DNA of 64,000 bases, from assembly GCA_007922305.1 (NCBI GenBank), contig ML677351.1:15494878-15558877 (forward strand). Reading direction: 5' to 3'. A program made the translations under genes and the position numbers. Source of the stretch: Dermatemys mawii (Eukaryota > Chordata > Testudines > Dermatemydidae). Under the pieces are notes generated by a model. That model searched no databases. It was not told the origin of the DNA and saw only the letters and a program-made list of their open reading frames with translations. Shown here one piece after another: positions 1 through 12,729 of the stretch (its first letter is position 1; each line of letters begins with the position of its first letter).

Positions 1-1114
1 TTACATTTATGTAAGAAAGAGCAGAATATGGCCAACAGAATAAAGACAACTTCTTATCCAATTAACACGGGAGTGTCAATATTAGATGGTGATCATCATA
101 TCAAGTGAAGCAAGCTGAATGGTCAGTATTGTATTACAAGGAAGGAAATGGAAATGGAATGAGAAAATCGTTGGGTAAGTCCTAATAAACCTAATGCATC
201 CCCTGCTAATGCATCTATGTTTGCTAAAATAGATTTAATAGATTTGTTCAGTCTAACTTTAAAACTCCCAAACAAATAGGACTCTCACCACTTCCTTTGG
301 GGAGACTATTCTACAATCTAATTAGTATTCCTCTTAGTGTGTTAATTCTAATGGTTTTCAATTAACTTTTTCTTTATTTATGTTGATCACATTTCTCTTA
401 GTTGTTCTCCCTCTGCTTCTGGTACCACTTTTCTGATCTGTACTTAGATTGGTAAAATCATGATTCTATCACTAGACAGAACTGTTTTCATAAACAAGAT
501 ACAGAAAAAAATCAAATGTTGATCAGCAATAGATTTCAATAAGCATATTTTCTTTTTGTGTATTTCAGTTGCTACATCTATGGTTGGATATGTATTTTTT
601 AAAAAGTTTACTACAGAAAGCAGTCACTAAAATAGACTACTAAAATAGGTTAATAGAGTACGCACTATTGCTAAATGGAAGCGTATCAAATAATGAGTCA
701 AGACCCCCCCAATCACAAGATTGGCTTAAAATCATGAGGTTTAAAATAAATAATAGATTTGGGATTCTTTTTATTTGCCTTCTGGTTTCTGAACGTTTAG
801 GGTGTACTTGGTTCATGTTTTCAAGCTTTTCTCAGCAAGGAGGGTTAGAAAAAATGAAAGCGGCGAGTCTCACCTAATCACATGACTCTAGGAGTGGGAC
901 TTTAAATAAAACACCAAGTATTAGAAGATTCTCACTAAAATTGGGAAAGCTGGCAACACTCAATAAGGGTGACATTTTATGCCATGACATCTGTACTGCA
1001 CAAGGTCCTATTCACCACATAAGCCATGGTGTAATGATTTAACTAATGTGAACCCACTCACTGGGCTGAATCTCATGCTACGTGAACTAGTACATACAGT
1101 GTAATATGAATTAC
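1..1114. other. Intron downstream of the EPHA6 transmembrane exon
   Basis: This is partial intron of the minus-strand Eph receptor gene. It begins with the donor GT at 1114-1113. Apart from a MITE-like repeat at about 770-960 I see only AT-rich unique sequence and no exon. The short open frames here have no recognisable similarity. Confidence 0.7.
770..960. repeat. MITE-like interspersed repeat, copy A
   Basis: This segment aligns over about 190 bases, in the same orientation, with 33722-33918. Shared landmarks in order are TTCATGTTTTC, GCTTTTCTC, ATGAAAG, a CACATGACT/CACGAGACT block with GGAG, TTTAA, and a terminal AGCTGGCAACA(C/T)T. The recurring end, read on the other strand as AGTGTTGCCAGCT, looks like the end of a non-autonomous DNA transposon. 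I recall similar repeats in turtle and bird DNA but cannot name the family. There is no coding potential. Confidence 0.6.
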
Positions 1115-1223
1115 CTCCCAGTGATTAGGAAGAACAGAGTGAGGATAACCAGGAGAGTGAATCCACCAACAGCAGCAGTGGCAATTACAAGAATCTGCCC
1201 CTGCTCCGCAGCTATATCAGAAG
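1115..1223 (-). CDS. EPHA6: EPHA6 exon: juxtamembrane and transmembrane segment
   Basis: This is an internal exon of an Eph receptor tyrosine kinase, which binds membrane-bound ephrins and signals through a cytoplasmic kinase. The 109-bp exon starts in phase 1, completing a Thr codon with the upstream exon. It reads TSDIAAEQGQ, then a hydrophobic stretch running from ILVIATAAVGG to LLVILTLFFLI, then TGR. That is one membrane-spanning helix of about 24 residues. The acceptor is a pyrimidine-rich tract ending in TTTCAG just before 1223, and the donor is GTAATT from 1114. The AAEQGQ motif followed by this membrane segment is what I recall for EPHA6. Other EPHA paralogues differ here. The next exon, with the juxtamembrane tyrosines, lies outside the window. 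Confidence 0.9.
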
Positions 1224-4200
1224 CTGAAACAGAAACACAGAGAAGAGGGGTTAAAGTTTCAGTGAGTGGGATGCATGCAGAAAGGATCATAATATTGCAC
1301 CAGCCAAATGCCTGATTACTTTATGAGATCTGAAAGTTGCAATGTTTTCTCTGGTGGTTAATGAGGGCAATGGGTGGAGTTTGCCTGTGGAGGGAAGAAG
1401 AGGAGGTCAGCGGGCAGGTAGTTAGTTCCTTGCACTGCTCCTGAAGGTGGGGAGGTAGTTTAGACAGAGAGCGATTAAAGAGGTACCTGGGAGCTACAGA
1501 AACATTTTTTCCTCTGTTATTTGATCTTGAATCTTCTGCTCCTGCCTGCCAAAGCTTACAAATTACAGTCAAAATAGCTTGAATGTCCAGGCCCTGGAGC
1601 TATCAGCTCATAACAATAGCTAATAATTATGAAATTTAAAATTGAACCTGATTTTCAAACCTATACTGCATTGTCCTGTAATTATCCATATAGTTTGCAC
1701 ATACATTACAACATACAGATGGCTAGACACTCTCCATCTAGCAATGTGTACATGAAGTAGTATGCATGCAAAGTGCACAGTTGCACACACAACTATAGTG
1801 TGAAAATCAGGCCCCATATTTAAAAAATCCCAATGTTATACTATAGTCGATAATTGTAATAATAAGAGTAATATTATAGTAAAAAATAATGCATTGTGTT
1901 CTTTCCAAACACAAGAAAATAAAACTCATGAAGTGGAATTGGCTTATAAGGGTTTTGGCAAAGCAATTATATTCAAATATTTTTAAAATATATTTAAAAT
2001 CCAAATGGTTTGTGGCTTCGCTATATGAATAAGCTGCCACTTCTTTTATATTCTGTCGCAGTTGCTAAAATCAGCTATGGTTTCTTAAATATAAGTCTTA
2101 CAGGATGATCAGATGAAGGCCTATGGAATTCTCAGACTATTGCAGTTTTCCAGGGTCCAAGTTTAGCAAACTTCTAGACACACTGACAGCACATTTATTT
2201 AGTCAGTTTAACACAAAGCCCAATTCTGCATTCATTCTGTGGGCAAATCTTCCAATATTGTACTGATAATAGGAACTACATAACTGAGTCCCACAGAAGC
2301 CATAGAGAAGACTCTTTCTTATTTAGTGTGTGGGAGTTCCTTTGCAGCACAGGCTCTTGAGGCTGCTAAAATACGTGTACAGTTTTGACTATAAGGTGCT
2401 TTGGTGAAAAGCATCTGTGGCAGAACGTGATCCATTTTGCACCCCAGAAACCAGCTCCAACTCTACTAGCTGTGTATTCACTGTACCATTTGAGTTCCCT
2501 CCACCAACATCTTTATGTAACAGTACTTTATACAACAGTACTATTTACAATATCCCGTTCTTTCCATCCCCCCTTCAGGACCACAGAGGAGCAGTCTCCC
2601 TTCCCTGAGGCCTCTATGAGACTGGACTCAGCTAGCCCTGTTTCTCTTTGCCTGGCATTTCCTCTTTATCAATCTTGAGCTGATGGGCTAATTGGCTCAT
2701 TAGTTCACCCAGCCCATCAGTCTGATTCACTAATTACCTATAATAATCCCAATCAGTTTTCTTCAGGGGAACTAATGGGTGTCAGAGTGATCCGAATGCA
2801 GACTCATCTGTTAACTCCCTGCACTTTATCTGAGCAACAAAAAATGTTGTTCTCAAGATTTGTCTGTTCTTATTACTTTCTCCAACAAACATTGGATCTA
2901 AGCAAATCACCTGAAAATATTGACTGTGAGTCTGATCCTATTATTAATTATTATTTTTATTATTAAATATTAAACATTTATATTGCAGTAGTGCCTAGAG
3001 GCCAGCTGAAGGCCTCAGTCTATTAGATGCTTTATGAATGAGGATCTTTTGTGTGAAAGTTATCACCTTTCAGTACATTTCCATGTGTTCTCTATTTGTT
3101 AGTTTCTATGAGATATGTAGTATTTTGAGAATTAAGAACAGGGGCCCCTTAACAATGGTAGAAATATAGTATTGGGTGTTTTAGCTGACTTCAATAAATG
3201 CAGGAAAGAGATCAACCTCAGCTTCATTAAGAAAACAAAATCTGGTTTTATGCAATTGTGCACTGCTCAGAAAGCACAATATGCAGCTCTCCCGGGGCCT
3301 CCATTGATTCAAATGTAGGTACTTCATCCGGGATCCTCTGAGGAGAAGCCTCAATACAATGTACCCTCTTACTCAATACTTTGTGACACCCAGAATACTG
3401 TACACAAACTGTCAAAGGCCTCATAAAAATGTTGTCTCCAAGAGGGAACATTTGGACTTTAAATATTTCTGAGTGATCTACAACTAATAAATAACATGAA
3501 CTATCTTTGCAACAGTAGTCAAAGCAAATAAAAACAATAGTAATTTATGTCCAATTTGCAATAAAAACAATGTATTAAATCTCTGGCATTAGGTTTCTGT
3601 CTCTATAATTTAATGAAATGATGGATAGGCAATAAATTACAATACTGCATTCAATATCTGTGGTCATAAACTGTTCACAGACAAGTTAGATATATACACC
3701 TTCGAATAAAAGATAAATGGTTTCAGTGTATCAACTATTCACTAAATAGTTAAGCTCCCAAACAGTAACTAGTGATTTTGTGGGAATGACTTTAGACTTT
3801 GCATCTTGTTATATTTAATAGAGTCATATTTACTTGGAAAAATCAACTTAACAAAAACTATGTGACACAACTAACAGTGCAAATAATAATCATCATCATC
3901 CCAGGCCTTCAGATCAAATGTTGAACACCATCTCTCAACTGTTGGGGCCCCTGCTAAATTGCTACAGAGGTTGTTAAGGCTAGAGACATTTTAAAGCCAT
4001 AAAAAGAGAAGGACATGTTAAATGAGTGCATATTGCTACCATCTGAAGTGAGGACTAGAGGACAAACTGCAGCCCTTTCAAGAGGAATTTAATAGAAAAA
4101 ACGGTATGCAGGAGCAATGAATGCAGCAGGTGCAGAAGGAATAGGATGGGAGTTCAGATAGACTAACTACCTGTGCCTGGATATCTTTAATACACACTTG

Positions 4201-5253
4201 CAGCTAAATGGACAATCTGAAGCTTTCTTTCCCAATAATTGGAGAAGGATAGAGTTGATGATGATAAAAATTGGTTTCGTAGCCCAAATAAGCATCATGC
4301 AGAAATTCAGAAAAGCAGAAGTCAGGCTTCCTGGATCATTTCTGTATAGTAGAACTGTTTCTTCGCTTTTAACTAAAATGAAGTGTAATATATCAGTTTA
4401 ATAACATTAGTCCTTTAATTAGGACTATATCCTGCACATGGACTCAGTGACTAAATTTATCTTTTCTGTCTTTAACCATAGGATTCTCAGCTGGGACTGT
4501 ACACTCTTAGAAAGTGATTATTTTGCTCCTCTTGTTCTCTTCTACCATGATGGCAGATACGCCAGAGTCCAATATATTAGGATTTTCTTCAACTAGTCAC
4601 ATCACTACAAAGAGTCTCTTCAAGCCTGACTCTTCCTGATGACCTTAATTTACTTGCCAGATAAAAATGTCAAATGACAGGCAAGTATAATTGGAAAATG
4701 TGCGTTTGGTAAAAACTGACAGAGAAGTAGGTAAGGGCTGGAAAGTGATGGAAATGATTATTTTTGCTTGAAGAAATCCTTGTAGAAATCAATAAAAGCA
4801 CAGTGCAATGAGCAACACACACATGAAAAAGACCACCTGGAAACACTGGCTATGGAGTGGGAATACAGTAAGAAAGCAAATGAAATTTTCAGATTTCTTA
4901 CAAAATTCTTGAAAGCAGAGGTTCAAGCAGGCCATTTGCTGTCCTAGGCAAATTTTAGCATATGTACCTCCTTCTATCTGATCTATTTCATCACATTCTT
5001 TCACTTTTTCAACTATTTATTAAAGTTGACCTTTACATTTTAAGCAATCAAATCTTTAAGTTTTATCATGTCTCTGTTGTATATTTTTCTGCCCTTGCCA
5101 TATCTGTTTCTTCTTCCATCACTTTTTATCTTTCCGTCAGCTTTGTATCTTGCTATCTCCTCTCTTCTTCTATTTCCCCTCAGATACATTTTTGATAATG
5201 CATTACTAAATTACAATATTCTTGATAGTATACTATTAAGTTAAACATGAATT
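1224..5253. other. EPHA6 intron, mostly unique AT-rich sequence
   Basis: About 4 kb of intron between the transmembrane exon and the first hAT element. The only element I can recognise is a short repeat at about 2948-3047. Open frames on both strands are short and mutually overlapping, and they carry no family motif. Confidence 0.6.
2948..3047 (+). repeat. Short interspersed repeat following an ATT-rich run
   Basis: An ATTATT-rich run leads into ATATTGCAGTAGTGCCTAGAGGCC and a decayed tail. The core GCAGTAGTGCCTAGAGGCC is a motif I recall as widespread in turtle and other amniote DNA. A related but further decayed copy seems to lie at 20926-21064, where the downstream part (CCTGTACAAACACA, then CAATCCTTGCCCTGAAGGA) is better kept. 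The family was not identified with certainty. Confidence 0.45.
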
Positions 5254-5261
5254 GTTTTACA

Positions 5262-8200
5262 CAGGGCTAGCCCACAATATTTTGGCACCTGAGGCGGGGA
5301 GCTCAAATGACGCCCCCCCATGCTCCCTTGCTTGGACCAAAACTCTGAAAGATCTCAATTCTGCCTTCTTCCTGTTCCACTCCTCTCATGGTACTGCTCT
5401 GCTACCTACCCCAATAAAGGAGAACTAACAACTTAAAATGCCTTGTTCAAAAATTTTAAGTAACATTTGACTTTCAAACTCCTGAACAGCAAATGTAACT
5501 TTTCTTGTCTGCATAGTAAACACTGGCATTTTTATCTGTTTGAATAATCGAAGTTGTGCTTTCCATGCCTTCTTGGTTGCAAAGATTTGAACTGCTTCTG
5601 CTTCCTGAAGGTCCACAGTGTTGGCCTGCTCATGCTCTATTGAGATGGTTGTAAGATCAACTAGCCTCTCCTGTGTCATTGTGGAGCGCAGATGTGTTTT
5701 TATTAACGTGAGCTTGGAGAAGCTGCATTCTCCACTTGCAACTGTTACAGGAAGTGTTAGAAGTATGCGCAGAGCAACAAAAGCATTTGGAAAGCGGGTG
5801 ATCATCTTATTTGTGCACATATATTCCAAAACAGTCTTTGGAGTTTGATCCTGTGGAAGTGTACTTTGAAAGGGCTTTCAGTTCATCACCTAAATCACTC
5901 GCATCAATATTGCGCATGTCATCATGTGTCAACACTGTCTCTAGTGCCCTGCATTGCTGGTGTAGGTCTTCTTCAGGTATAGTGAGGAGTTTTGGAATAT
6001 CATACAACATCCCAAATATATTGCTGTGTTCCTTGAGCTGCATGAAATGTTCTTCAACTGACTGAATTGCACAATCTAGCACCTGGTTAAAGAACTCATC
6101 TTTGAATAGTTGTTTGGGGTCTCTTATGGGATTATCCCATGCCTTGTAATCAAAACGTCGTCTTCTTCACTGACTCTTGTATTCTTGAATGGGTGGGAAT
6201 ATAGCTTCAGTGTGAAGCTCCTCTACCAACTTCTGTGCACTCTTCTGAACATTTTGAAATCCCTCATCTGACCAGTAAAACTACATATGACTTTGCTTTG
6301 TCCAGTTGTTTCATTGCTCCAGATAGATCAAGGTCAACACATTGGAGTGTCTTGCTTACAACATTTGTTTCAAACAATATGTCATGCCACAACACTAAGC
6401 CACACAGAAATGCCTCTGCCATTGTGCTCCCACAAACAGTTCCTGTCATAGCATTATCCTCCATAATGGCAACATCTGTCTTCCCAATTTGCTGTTTGAT
6501 AGGCTTCATTGCCTCCACTCGACTTTCCCATTGTGTGGCACTCAATGATTTCAGTGTCAGAGACGATGTTCCCAGATGTTGCTTCAAAATTTGCCATCAA
6601 TGAGTTGATGCAGAGAAAAATACATAGATGTTTGGAATTACATTAAAAAATTCAGCAGCCTCACTGGAAGCTGATGCAGTACCACTGACCACCAAGTTCA
6701 ATGAATAAGACGTGCATGGGACAAAAAAAGTTTAACTCTTGGATCCATGTCTGCACTCCTCTGTTCTTTTCTCTCATGTTGGCACCATTATCGTAGCCCT
6801 GACCTCTCATATCAGCTATCACAATTCCAGTATCTTACAGAAGCACATTTGTCATACCAACTCTAGAGTATCATCAATGTCAATAAATTCTAGAAAATGC
6901 TCACTGACAGTCACCACTGCAGGGACATTTTCACTAAGTTCTGTTGTTACAAAACGCACCATTAAAGTCATTTGTTCCGTATGGCTGATGTCAGTTGTGC
7001 AGTCCAATATAACAGAGTAATATCTTGCTGGTATCATATCTGTAGCAATCTTCTATTTGACTTTTGTTACCAGTCACTGAATTATCTCATTTTGAATTGT
7101 GTTTCCAAGGTAGTGGTGTGTATACATTTCTTGGGTGGTGACTCTTCTTAGATACTCCTGAAGTACTGCATCAGATTCATCCATCAGCTGCACAATTTTA
7201 AGGAAGTTTCAGTTGTTTGGCACATACAGCTGATCTGAAGTGCCAAACAGTGCTAGATTTTGGGTAGCAAGCATTTTCACAATGGTAATTAGCCTTTTCA
7301 GAACATGTTGCCAGTAAAGAGACTCTGATGCAATCTTCTCCCGACGCTAATCATCTATTGTGGCCTTTAACCTTAGTCTAATCTCAAGCTCTTTCCACCT
7401 ATGGAATGCTCTCTGGTGATTTGCTGCCTTCTCATGACATGCCAGATTTCTAGCCAGATTTTTCCAGACCTTTGTTCCTGTAAAACCCAATGTGGCTGGA
7501 ACATTAGACCGGAAGAGTTTGCAACAAAAACAGTGTGAAGCATTCTGGGTTTCTGAGTACATAAGCTATGGCCTCTCCACTTTGTCACCATTGGGGATTG
7601 CATGCCAGTAATGTGCTGGATGGAAACTTCTATTTTCATTGTCTTTGGAGAACATGACTTTTTCACTTACTACGGTCCATGCAGTACAAGGAAATCCCTC
7701 AGGCTACTGCTGAAGTTGGTCCACAGTTCTGGATCATCTAGACATAAGGGACTAAACTTAGCAGCTATTGTTTCTTGCACCTCCACCACACTCTTTTCTG
7801 ATTTACAATTTCTTCGGGAATGTGCATGGTTATATCCATCTGAGATGGAGATATGGATGCTGCAGTAGCTGCCAGGTCACCTGCACTCTGACTAACTGGA
7901 AGATCAGGCATCTCTTCACCACTCACATCCCCACATCCTCACCACTGACATCTGGAAGGCTCACTGTGAACATGTGTGTCTATGCATCTCAGGAGAACTC
8001 CTTCCTGCTTAGATAGAAAAGCTTCCTTTGCTTTTTTTCTTTTTCTGAATGCTGCCCCAGAGTGGCTTTTTCTTCTTTTACTCATGACTGCTGATCTGTC
8101 CCAGCTATAGTGGCTTTCAGCACTCATCTGAAGGGGACAAATAAGCAGGCTAGTAGCAGGACCTGAGTGAGGGAAGATATCAGAGTTTTTATGGCCTAAT

Positions 8201-8599
8201 TGGCTCCTACTACTTCAGTTGACTGCCTGTTCTTCTCAAGTGGCTTCAGGGAAGCAGCAGGAAACAGGAAGCTCCCTGAGAAACTGGTGTTAATCAGTCC
8301 AGGCTGCTGGGGGTGCTCAAGAGGTACGTAAGAGGCTCCTCCTCTTCTCCCACTCTGCAGCGCCTGCTGCTTTCTGTTATTCCCTCTCACCTTTTCTCCT
8401 GTCTGCGTGGTATGTCTCTTGTGCCCTCCTCCCTCCAGCACAGCACTCCACCATCTCTGTGCATCTAGAGCAGAGAGAATACATATGCACCAGCAGCTGA
8501 CACAATTTTCTGGACACTCTGGGTCCTAGTGGCATCCCCCTCTACAGCCTGGCAACTGTGGTGGTCGCCTCAATTTGCCTCATGGTAAGGCCAGCCCTG
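5262..8599 (-). mobile_element. ZMYM1-like hAT DNA transposon, copy 1
   Basis: A 3338-bp element bounded by a perfect 8-bp target duplication, GTTTTACA (5254-5261 and 8600-8607). An 8-bp duplication is the hallmark of hAT transposition. The termini are inverted: the left end starts CAGGGCTAGCCC and the right end, read on the minus strand, starts CAGGGCTGGCCT. The next bases are also related (GCACCTGAGGCGG against ATGAGGCAAATTGAGGCG). The transposase relic runs on the minus strand. An inverted copy of the same family lies at 17108-20417. The clean target duplication together with a decayed gene suggests an old insertion that has not been rearranged. Confidence 0.93.
5425..8127 (-). pseudogene. 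hAT transposase relic (ZMYM1 / DUF4371-like), copy 1
   Basis: The relic of a hAT-superfamily transposase is broken into at least six open pieces by stops and frameshifts. From the amino end it has: a basic KRRKSHSGAAFRKRKKAK start near 8090; a TTF-type zinc-finger-like block (7347-7562) with SHCFCCKLF and LACHEKAANHQ; an RNase H-fold part with YYSVILDCTTDISHTEQM (6852-7037), where the DCTTDISH aspartate is the likely first catalytic acid; SATQWESRVEAMKPI (6264-6587); and a C-terminal dimerisation region (5425-5829) with ASGECSFSKLTLIKTHLRST. Those signatures are typical of ZMYM1-like hAT proteins. The same peptides occur in the inverted copy at 17.6-20.2 kb. It cannot encode an active enzyme as it stands. 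Confidence 0.88.
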
Positions 8600-8607
8600 G
8601 TTTTACA

Positions 8608-11374
8608 GTGCCTTTTGAAGGGGGAAATTTAGTTTTTTAGCATACAATTCACTAAAATTAGTCCAGACTCTTGCCCCGTGGGAGATGTAATTTCCTTGTA
8701 AGGCAGAATTTGGCAAACGCAGAGGTTTTATTAGTTTGGCAAAAGCCGAGTCACCTCTTAATTTTGTAAAACCACAATGAGTGGTGCTTCAGCTCTGGAT
8801 TTCATTGTTTTAAACCTGAAGTTTGGGTGAAGGGAGGCAGATGTCTAATTCTATTTCAAACAGATGTGGGAAAACTCGGGTTGGTTTTGCTTTTTCACAC
8901 AATGGCACCTCTGGATGCCCTTCCCCCCGCCCACTTGGTAACGGTTCCCCCAGATCCTTTAATCAGTTCTGACATCTAAAATCTGAAATAAAAATGTTTC
9001 TTCAGAATATTAGTCAATAGAGGAGATCTGTCTATTTTAAGACTGTCCCTGAATCATCAAATGTTATATACAGAAAGATTTCCCACCAGACCAGGAGCAG
9101 TTTTAAAGCATCAAAGATGGCCTGCTGCCAGGTTAAAATAAACCTGCACATCAAGGAGAAAAAACACCCACATCTCTCTTCCCACTGGTAACGAAGCCGA
9201 CATGATAAAACATTTTTCGTTTTAAAAACAGCTTCTGCATAAGGAGGCTACAGCACAAAAATACTGCATGGTGGAACAGCTGTAAATTTTTCAATAGTTT
9301 ACATGTTTCCTCTGAGCACAAAGGGCCTCTGAGGTGAATACTAAAGGACATTCCTCCAGAAACAGGAATATTGTAACTCATTACATATTTTTTTTAAAAA
9401 GGCTCCTGTAAAGCTCTAGTTCAAAAATAATAAAAAGACATTAAAATATGCTTAAGTTGTACCAAATAGCTTGAATTGTGGGGTTTGAATCAGAAAGGTA
9501 CATTTTAATATACCACAGACAGGCTTAGTGGTTTGGGGGTGTGGTGGGGAAGTAATTCAGGTACATCTGTTCCAGAGCCATACAATCAAGAAATAAATAA
9601 GAGCTAGATTATGACTCATGCAGCCACTACAGCAGGGTGTGTGTGTTTGGTACCCAACTAAGCAGTCGCTGAAGACACTCTGTCTTTAGGCTGCTGACGC
9701 AAGCAGAATGCCTCGGAAGCATTAGGGGAAACATACTCAAAAGAAGCTTCTACTATCTTTTTTATAAAGATACTGCACACAAGCCAATCAGTCCCAGTCT
9801 CTTAGCCAAAATGGATGAGACAGGGCCCTGATCATGTTCCCACTCCACTCATGCATGTCCTTTTAAGGTATGGGGTTCTCCAGACCTTATTAGCTAACCC
9901 CACTCTCTTTCACACAGGGAGTACAATCATCAGCCTTCTGGCTGCTTCGTTTGTAGGTCTGTGCGATGGGGGGAGGGTATCCTGAGCTCATCTGGCCCAT
10001 ACAATAACAGACACAATCTACCAATAAGTATTTATAACCAGCTAACAGAATGTAAATGTCCTCCCAGAAATAAGTGCACCAGATGTTAATAGTTGTTAGC
10101 ACTGGTGCCCAATGCAAGGCTTCCACTATTTTGATTGATGTTACTGCAGCATATATATGTAACATCCGATAATGGTTCAATGATGATCGTAAGCACCAAG
10201 TTAAGATTTTCAAATTCTCCATCATTTATTTATTAAGTTTCAGTAAATTCTCTCACAGCAAACAGCGAAGGCCTGATAGGAGAAAGCACCAATTACCATT
10301 GATGTAGTTAGGACTGAAACAGTCCTATACTTCATTTATGTCCTTTCTCCTTGTTATTGAGCTCCTTGCTCCAGATATATTAGACTTCTTTCTTTACTCT
10401 CTCCATAGAATATGTCAAGTCTAACCTCACTCTCATTTTTCTGTCTGTCTCCCTAATTCCTATAACTCGACTTTCTTTTGTTCCCATACATTTTATTGTT
10501 ATCTACTATTCAGGATCCTTATGTCCATTAAACCCAGTGTCAGATTAAGCGAGATTTCCTCTAAACCTGATACCAGTACATCTCTATAATGCATGTAGCT
10601 TTCCATATCTGCAAGTTAATCCACAGCCTTGTTCTTACTCATGCAGTGTGCTGTTGCCCTGCTAACAGGCTAGCCATCTTGACACCTGGGATCAGATTCA
10701 TTGCAAGGATTTCTGAAACATTTTGCTTTATACCAGCCCTCTGCTTTGATTTTCAAAGAACAAATATAGGTATCCTCAAAATAGAGGACTAGCTAATGAG
10801 AGAGAAGCGAAATGCCATAGAGAAGTGTGAAATATTTTTTTAAAAAGGGATTGAGCAGGGAAGGTAGGAGAGAAAAAGGGTGTGAAGTAAGGAAGGAAGG
10901 GGATGACACTGGGAGTCTCAGCATAGGCAAATAAGAAAGGAATGAAAGGATACACTATAAACTGTACTGTGTTCAATCAGCAAATCTGACAGTTGGGATT
11001 TGGTACAGATTCTCCCAGCAATATTTTTGTTGCACTCCCTTTTTGGCCAACACTCCTAGCCAGCTATTGATTAGTGCTAATTCCGAATGGAAGTTCTTTG
11101 CTCTACACCACATTTCTGAGTAGTCAAACAATATGAATTCTACTGCCTCTTTGATTAATTAATTCTTTTATTACTTCTACAGGGTCAAACAGTCCTCTTT
11201 CTGCTTCATGCACCACCATTAATAATCATTCTAAAATTTCTAGCTGTTCCTTGTAATGATGTATCTAATTTTATCCTAAATAACTGAAGCAGCACAAATT
11301 GCATTTAAACCAGTAAATTGGAGCAACCATGATAGTAGTCTCCCACTGAAGGGAGGCTTAGTGCAATATTAAGA
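8608..11374. other. EPHA6 intron between hAT copy 1 and the DIRS element
   Basis: About 2.8 kb of intronic sequence with no exon, RNA gene or repeat that I can recognise. Open frames reach 111 codons (9890-10225, minus) but show no family motif and no conserved composition. Confidence 0.5.
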
Positions 11375-11470
11375 AAATGAAGGTTACTTGTAAGTGGAAT
11401 TCTTTGAAATGACTCTACATAGTCACACTCAGATGTAATGCACCAACCAGTGCAGCCTAATGCTGGAGAC
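11375..11470. repeat. DIRS terminal inverted repeat (3' side of the element)
   Basis: Read on the minus strand, this end contains TGCACTGGTTGGTGCATTAC and then CTGAGTGTGACTATGTAGAG. It aligns without gaps for over 50 bases with the plus-strand sequence at about 16885-16945 (TTGGTGCCTTAC, then ATGAGTGGGAATATGAAGAG). I estimate roughly three quarters identity by eye. Confidence 0.75.
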
Positions 11471-11652
11471 TTCTCCAAGGTGCCCATTAAAGTGCACACA
11501 TGCCTCCTCCTAGCCCTCTCGTCAGTGTGTCTGAACATTCTGAGAGTGAAAATGTATAAGGATGTGCTTGTCTCTTTACTGCCTCAATTCCTTCCACTGT
11601 TCACCCAGAGAAACCAAAATAGGACTCTGAAAAATAGGGGAAGGTGGATGGG

Positions 11653-11743
11653 AAGTGTGAATATGCAGAATCATCTCAAATAACTCTGCTTGCAAATAAG
11701 TAACCTTCAATTCTTTTTCAAATGGCTCTGCATATTCCCACTT
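11653..11743. repeat. DIRS internal complementary region
   Basis: A local inverted repeat: AAGTGTGAATATGCAGAATC near 11653 pairs with GGCTCTGCATATTCCCACTT ending at 11743. The right half also repeats the left terminus directly (AATTCTTT, then CAAATGGCTCTGCATATTCC) and is complementary to the ATGAGTGGGAATATGAAGAG of the other terminus. Internal copies of both ends in complementary orientation are the defining internal complementary region of DIRS elements. It is used to circularise the cDNA before integration. Confidence 0.75.
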
Positions 11744-11824
11744 ATCGGTAGTTTGACAAGCTGTCTGAATACTCTGGTGCTGGGAAGAGTGCCAATTAAT
11801 GATTGAAAGCACAACTGTACCAAA

Positions 11825-12217
11825 TCAAGCATCTGCTCTTGAAGCCATATCCAAAGAATAACATTCAGTAAATGTATAGACTGACTTCCAAGTAGCAGTC
11901 TTACAGACTTCCCCATTAGGAACATGTTTAAGACAAGCAAATGATGCTACCATTGATCTAAAGCAATTAGATCTGACATCAGTATGCACAGGAACTGCTG
12001 TTAACTTGTAACATTCAAGGATACATTGTTTTACCCATCTGGAAACAATTTCAGAAGACACATGATAACCCATATGGTTCTTACCAGATGAAACAAATAA
12101 TGTAGAAGACTTCCTAAAAGCTTTTGTTCTATATAAATAATATGCTAAAACACTTGTAGGATCTAAAGTATGTAAATCAGATTCCCCTTTATTAGCATGT
12201 GGCTTTGGAAAAAACAC
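11825..12217 (-). pseudogene. DIRS tyrosine recombinase, C-terminal part
   Basis: An open frame of 130 codons matches the catalytic half of DIRS tyrosine recombinases, which join circular cDNA to the target by site-specific recombination. Visible signatures in order are LDPTSVLAYYLYRTKAFRKS, FVSSGKNHMGYHVSSEIVSR, VHTDVRSNCFRSMVASFA in the HxxR region, and TATWKSVYTFTECYSLDM, where the Tyr of CYSLD is the likely nucleophile. The HxxR box looks altered (HTDVR in place of the usual HSxR). The protein lacks its amino end, which lies in a different frame upstream, so this is a fragment. It is the 3'-most gene, as expected for DIRS1-type order. Confidence 0.85.
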
Positions 12218-12729
12218 TGGTCAATTTATGGTCTGATTGATATGAAACTCTGATACTATTTTTGGTAAAAACCTGGGAAAAGGTCTAAAAACCATCTTCT
12301 GCCAAAAGAAATGTTAACGAGAAATTAAAGACAACCTTTCAAACTTTAAATGCATCAAATACTCCAAAACATAGGGAACAGGAGGTGTGACTGGTCAGTC
12401 AGATTTTCCCTGTACCTAAGAGACAAATCTAATCCATTTCCTCATACTCTAGAATTCAGCAACACAGATTGTTCAAAATTAGTCAGAGTCTGATAGCCCA
12501 GGCCATCAGATGGAGAGACTGCATAGACAATCCTGCCAAGCTGCTGGAACAACAGGTCTCAAGGCAAGTGTAGAAGTTTGTAGACCCCTTACAACAGTGG
12601 AAGTAGGTCCATATGCCATTGCCAAGAGGGAGAGACCAAGATCAGTATCACCTTGCCCTGTCTTATCTTCCTCACCACTTTCTGAATTAATGGGAAAGAA
12701 GGGAGCATAGAGATGGCCTCTTCCCCAAT

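Noticed and set aside
5618..5848. Plus-strand open frame of 76 codons across the first hAT element, and similar frames at 5811-6065, 6235-6603 and 6739-7020
   Set aside because: These are antisense shadows of the minus-strand transposase relic. The corresponding antisense frames reappear inverted in copy 2 (19093-19413, 19808-20077).
9890..10225. Minus-strand open frame of 111 codons
   Set aside because: It has no recognisable motif, lies in AT-rich intron and shows no splice-site or phase relation to the EPHA6 exons.
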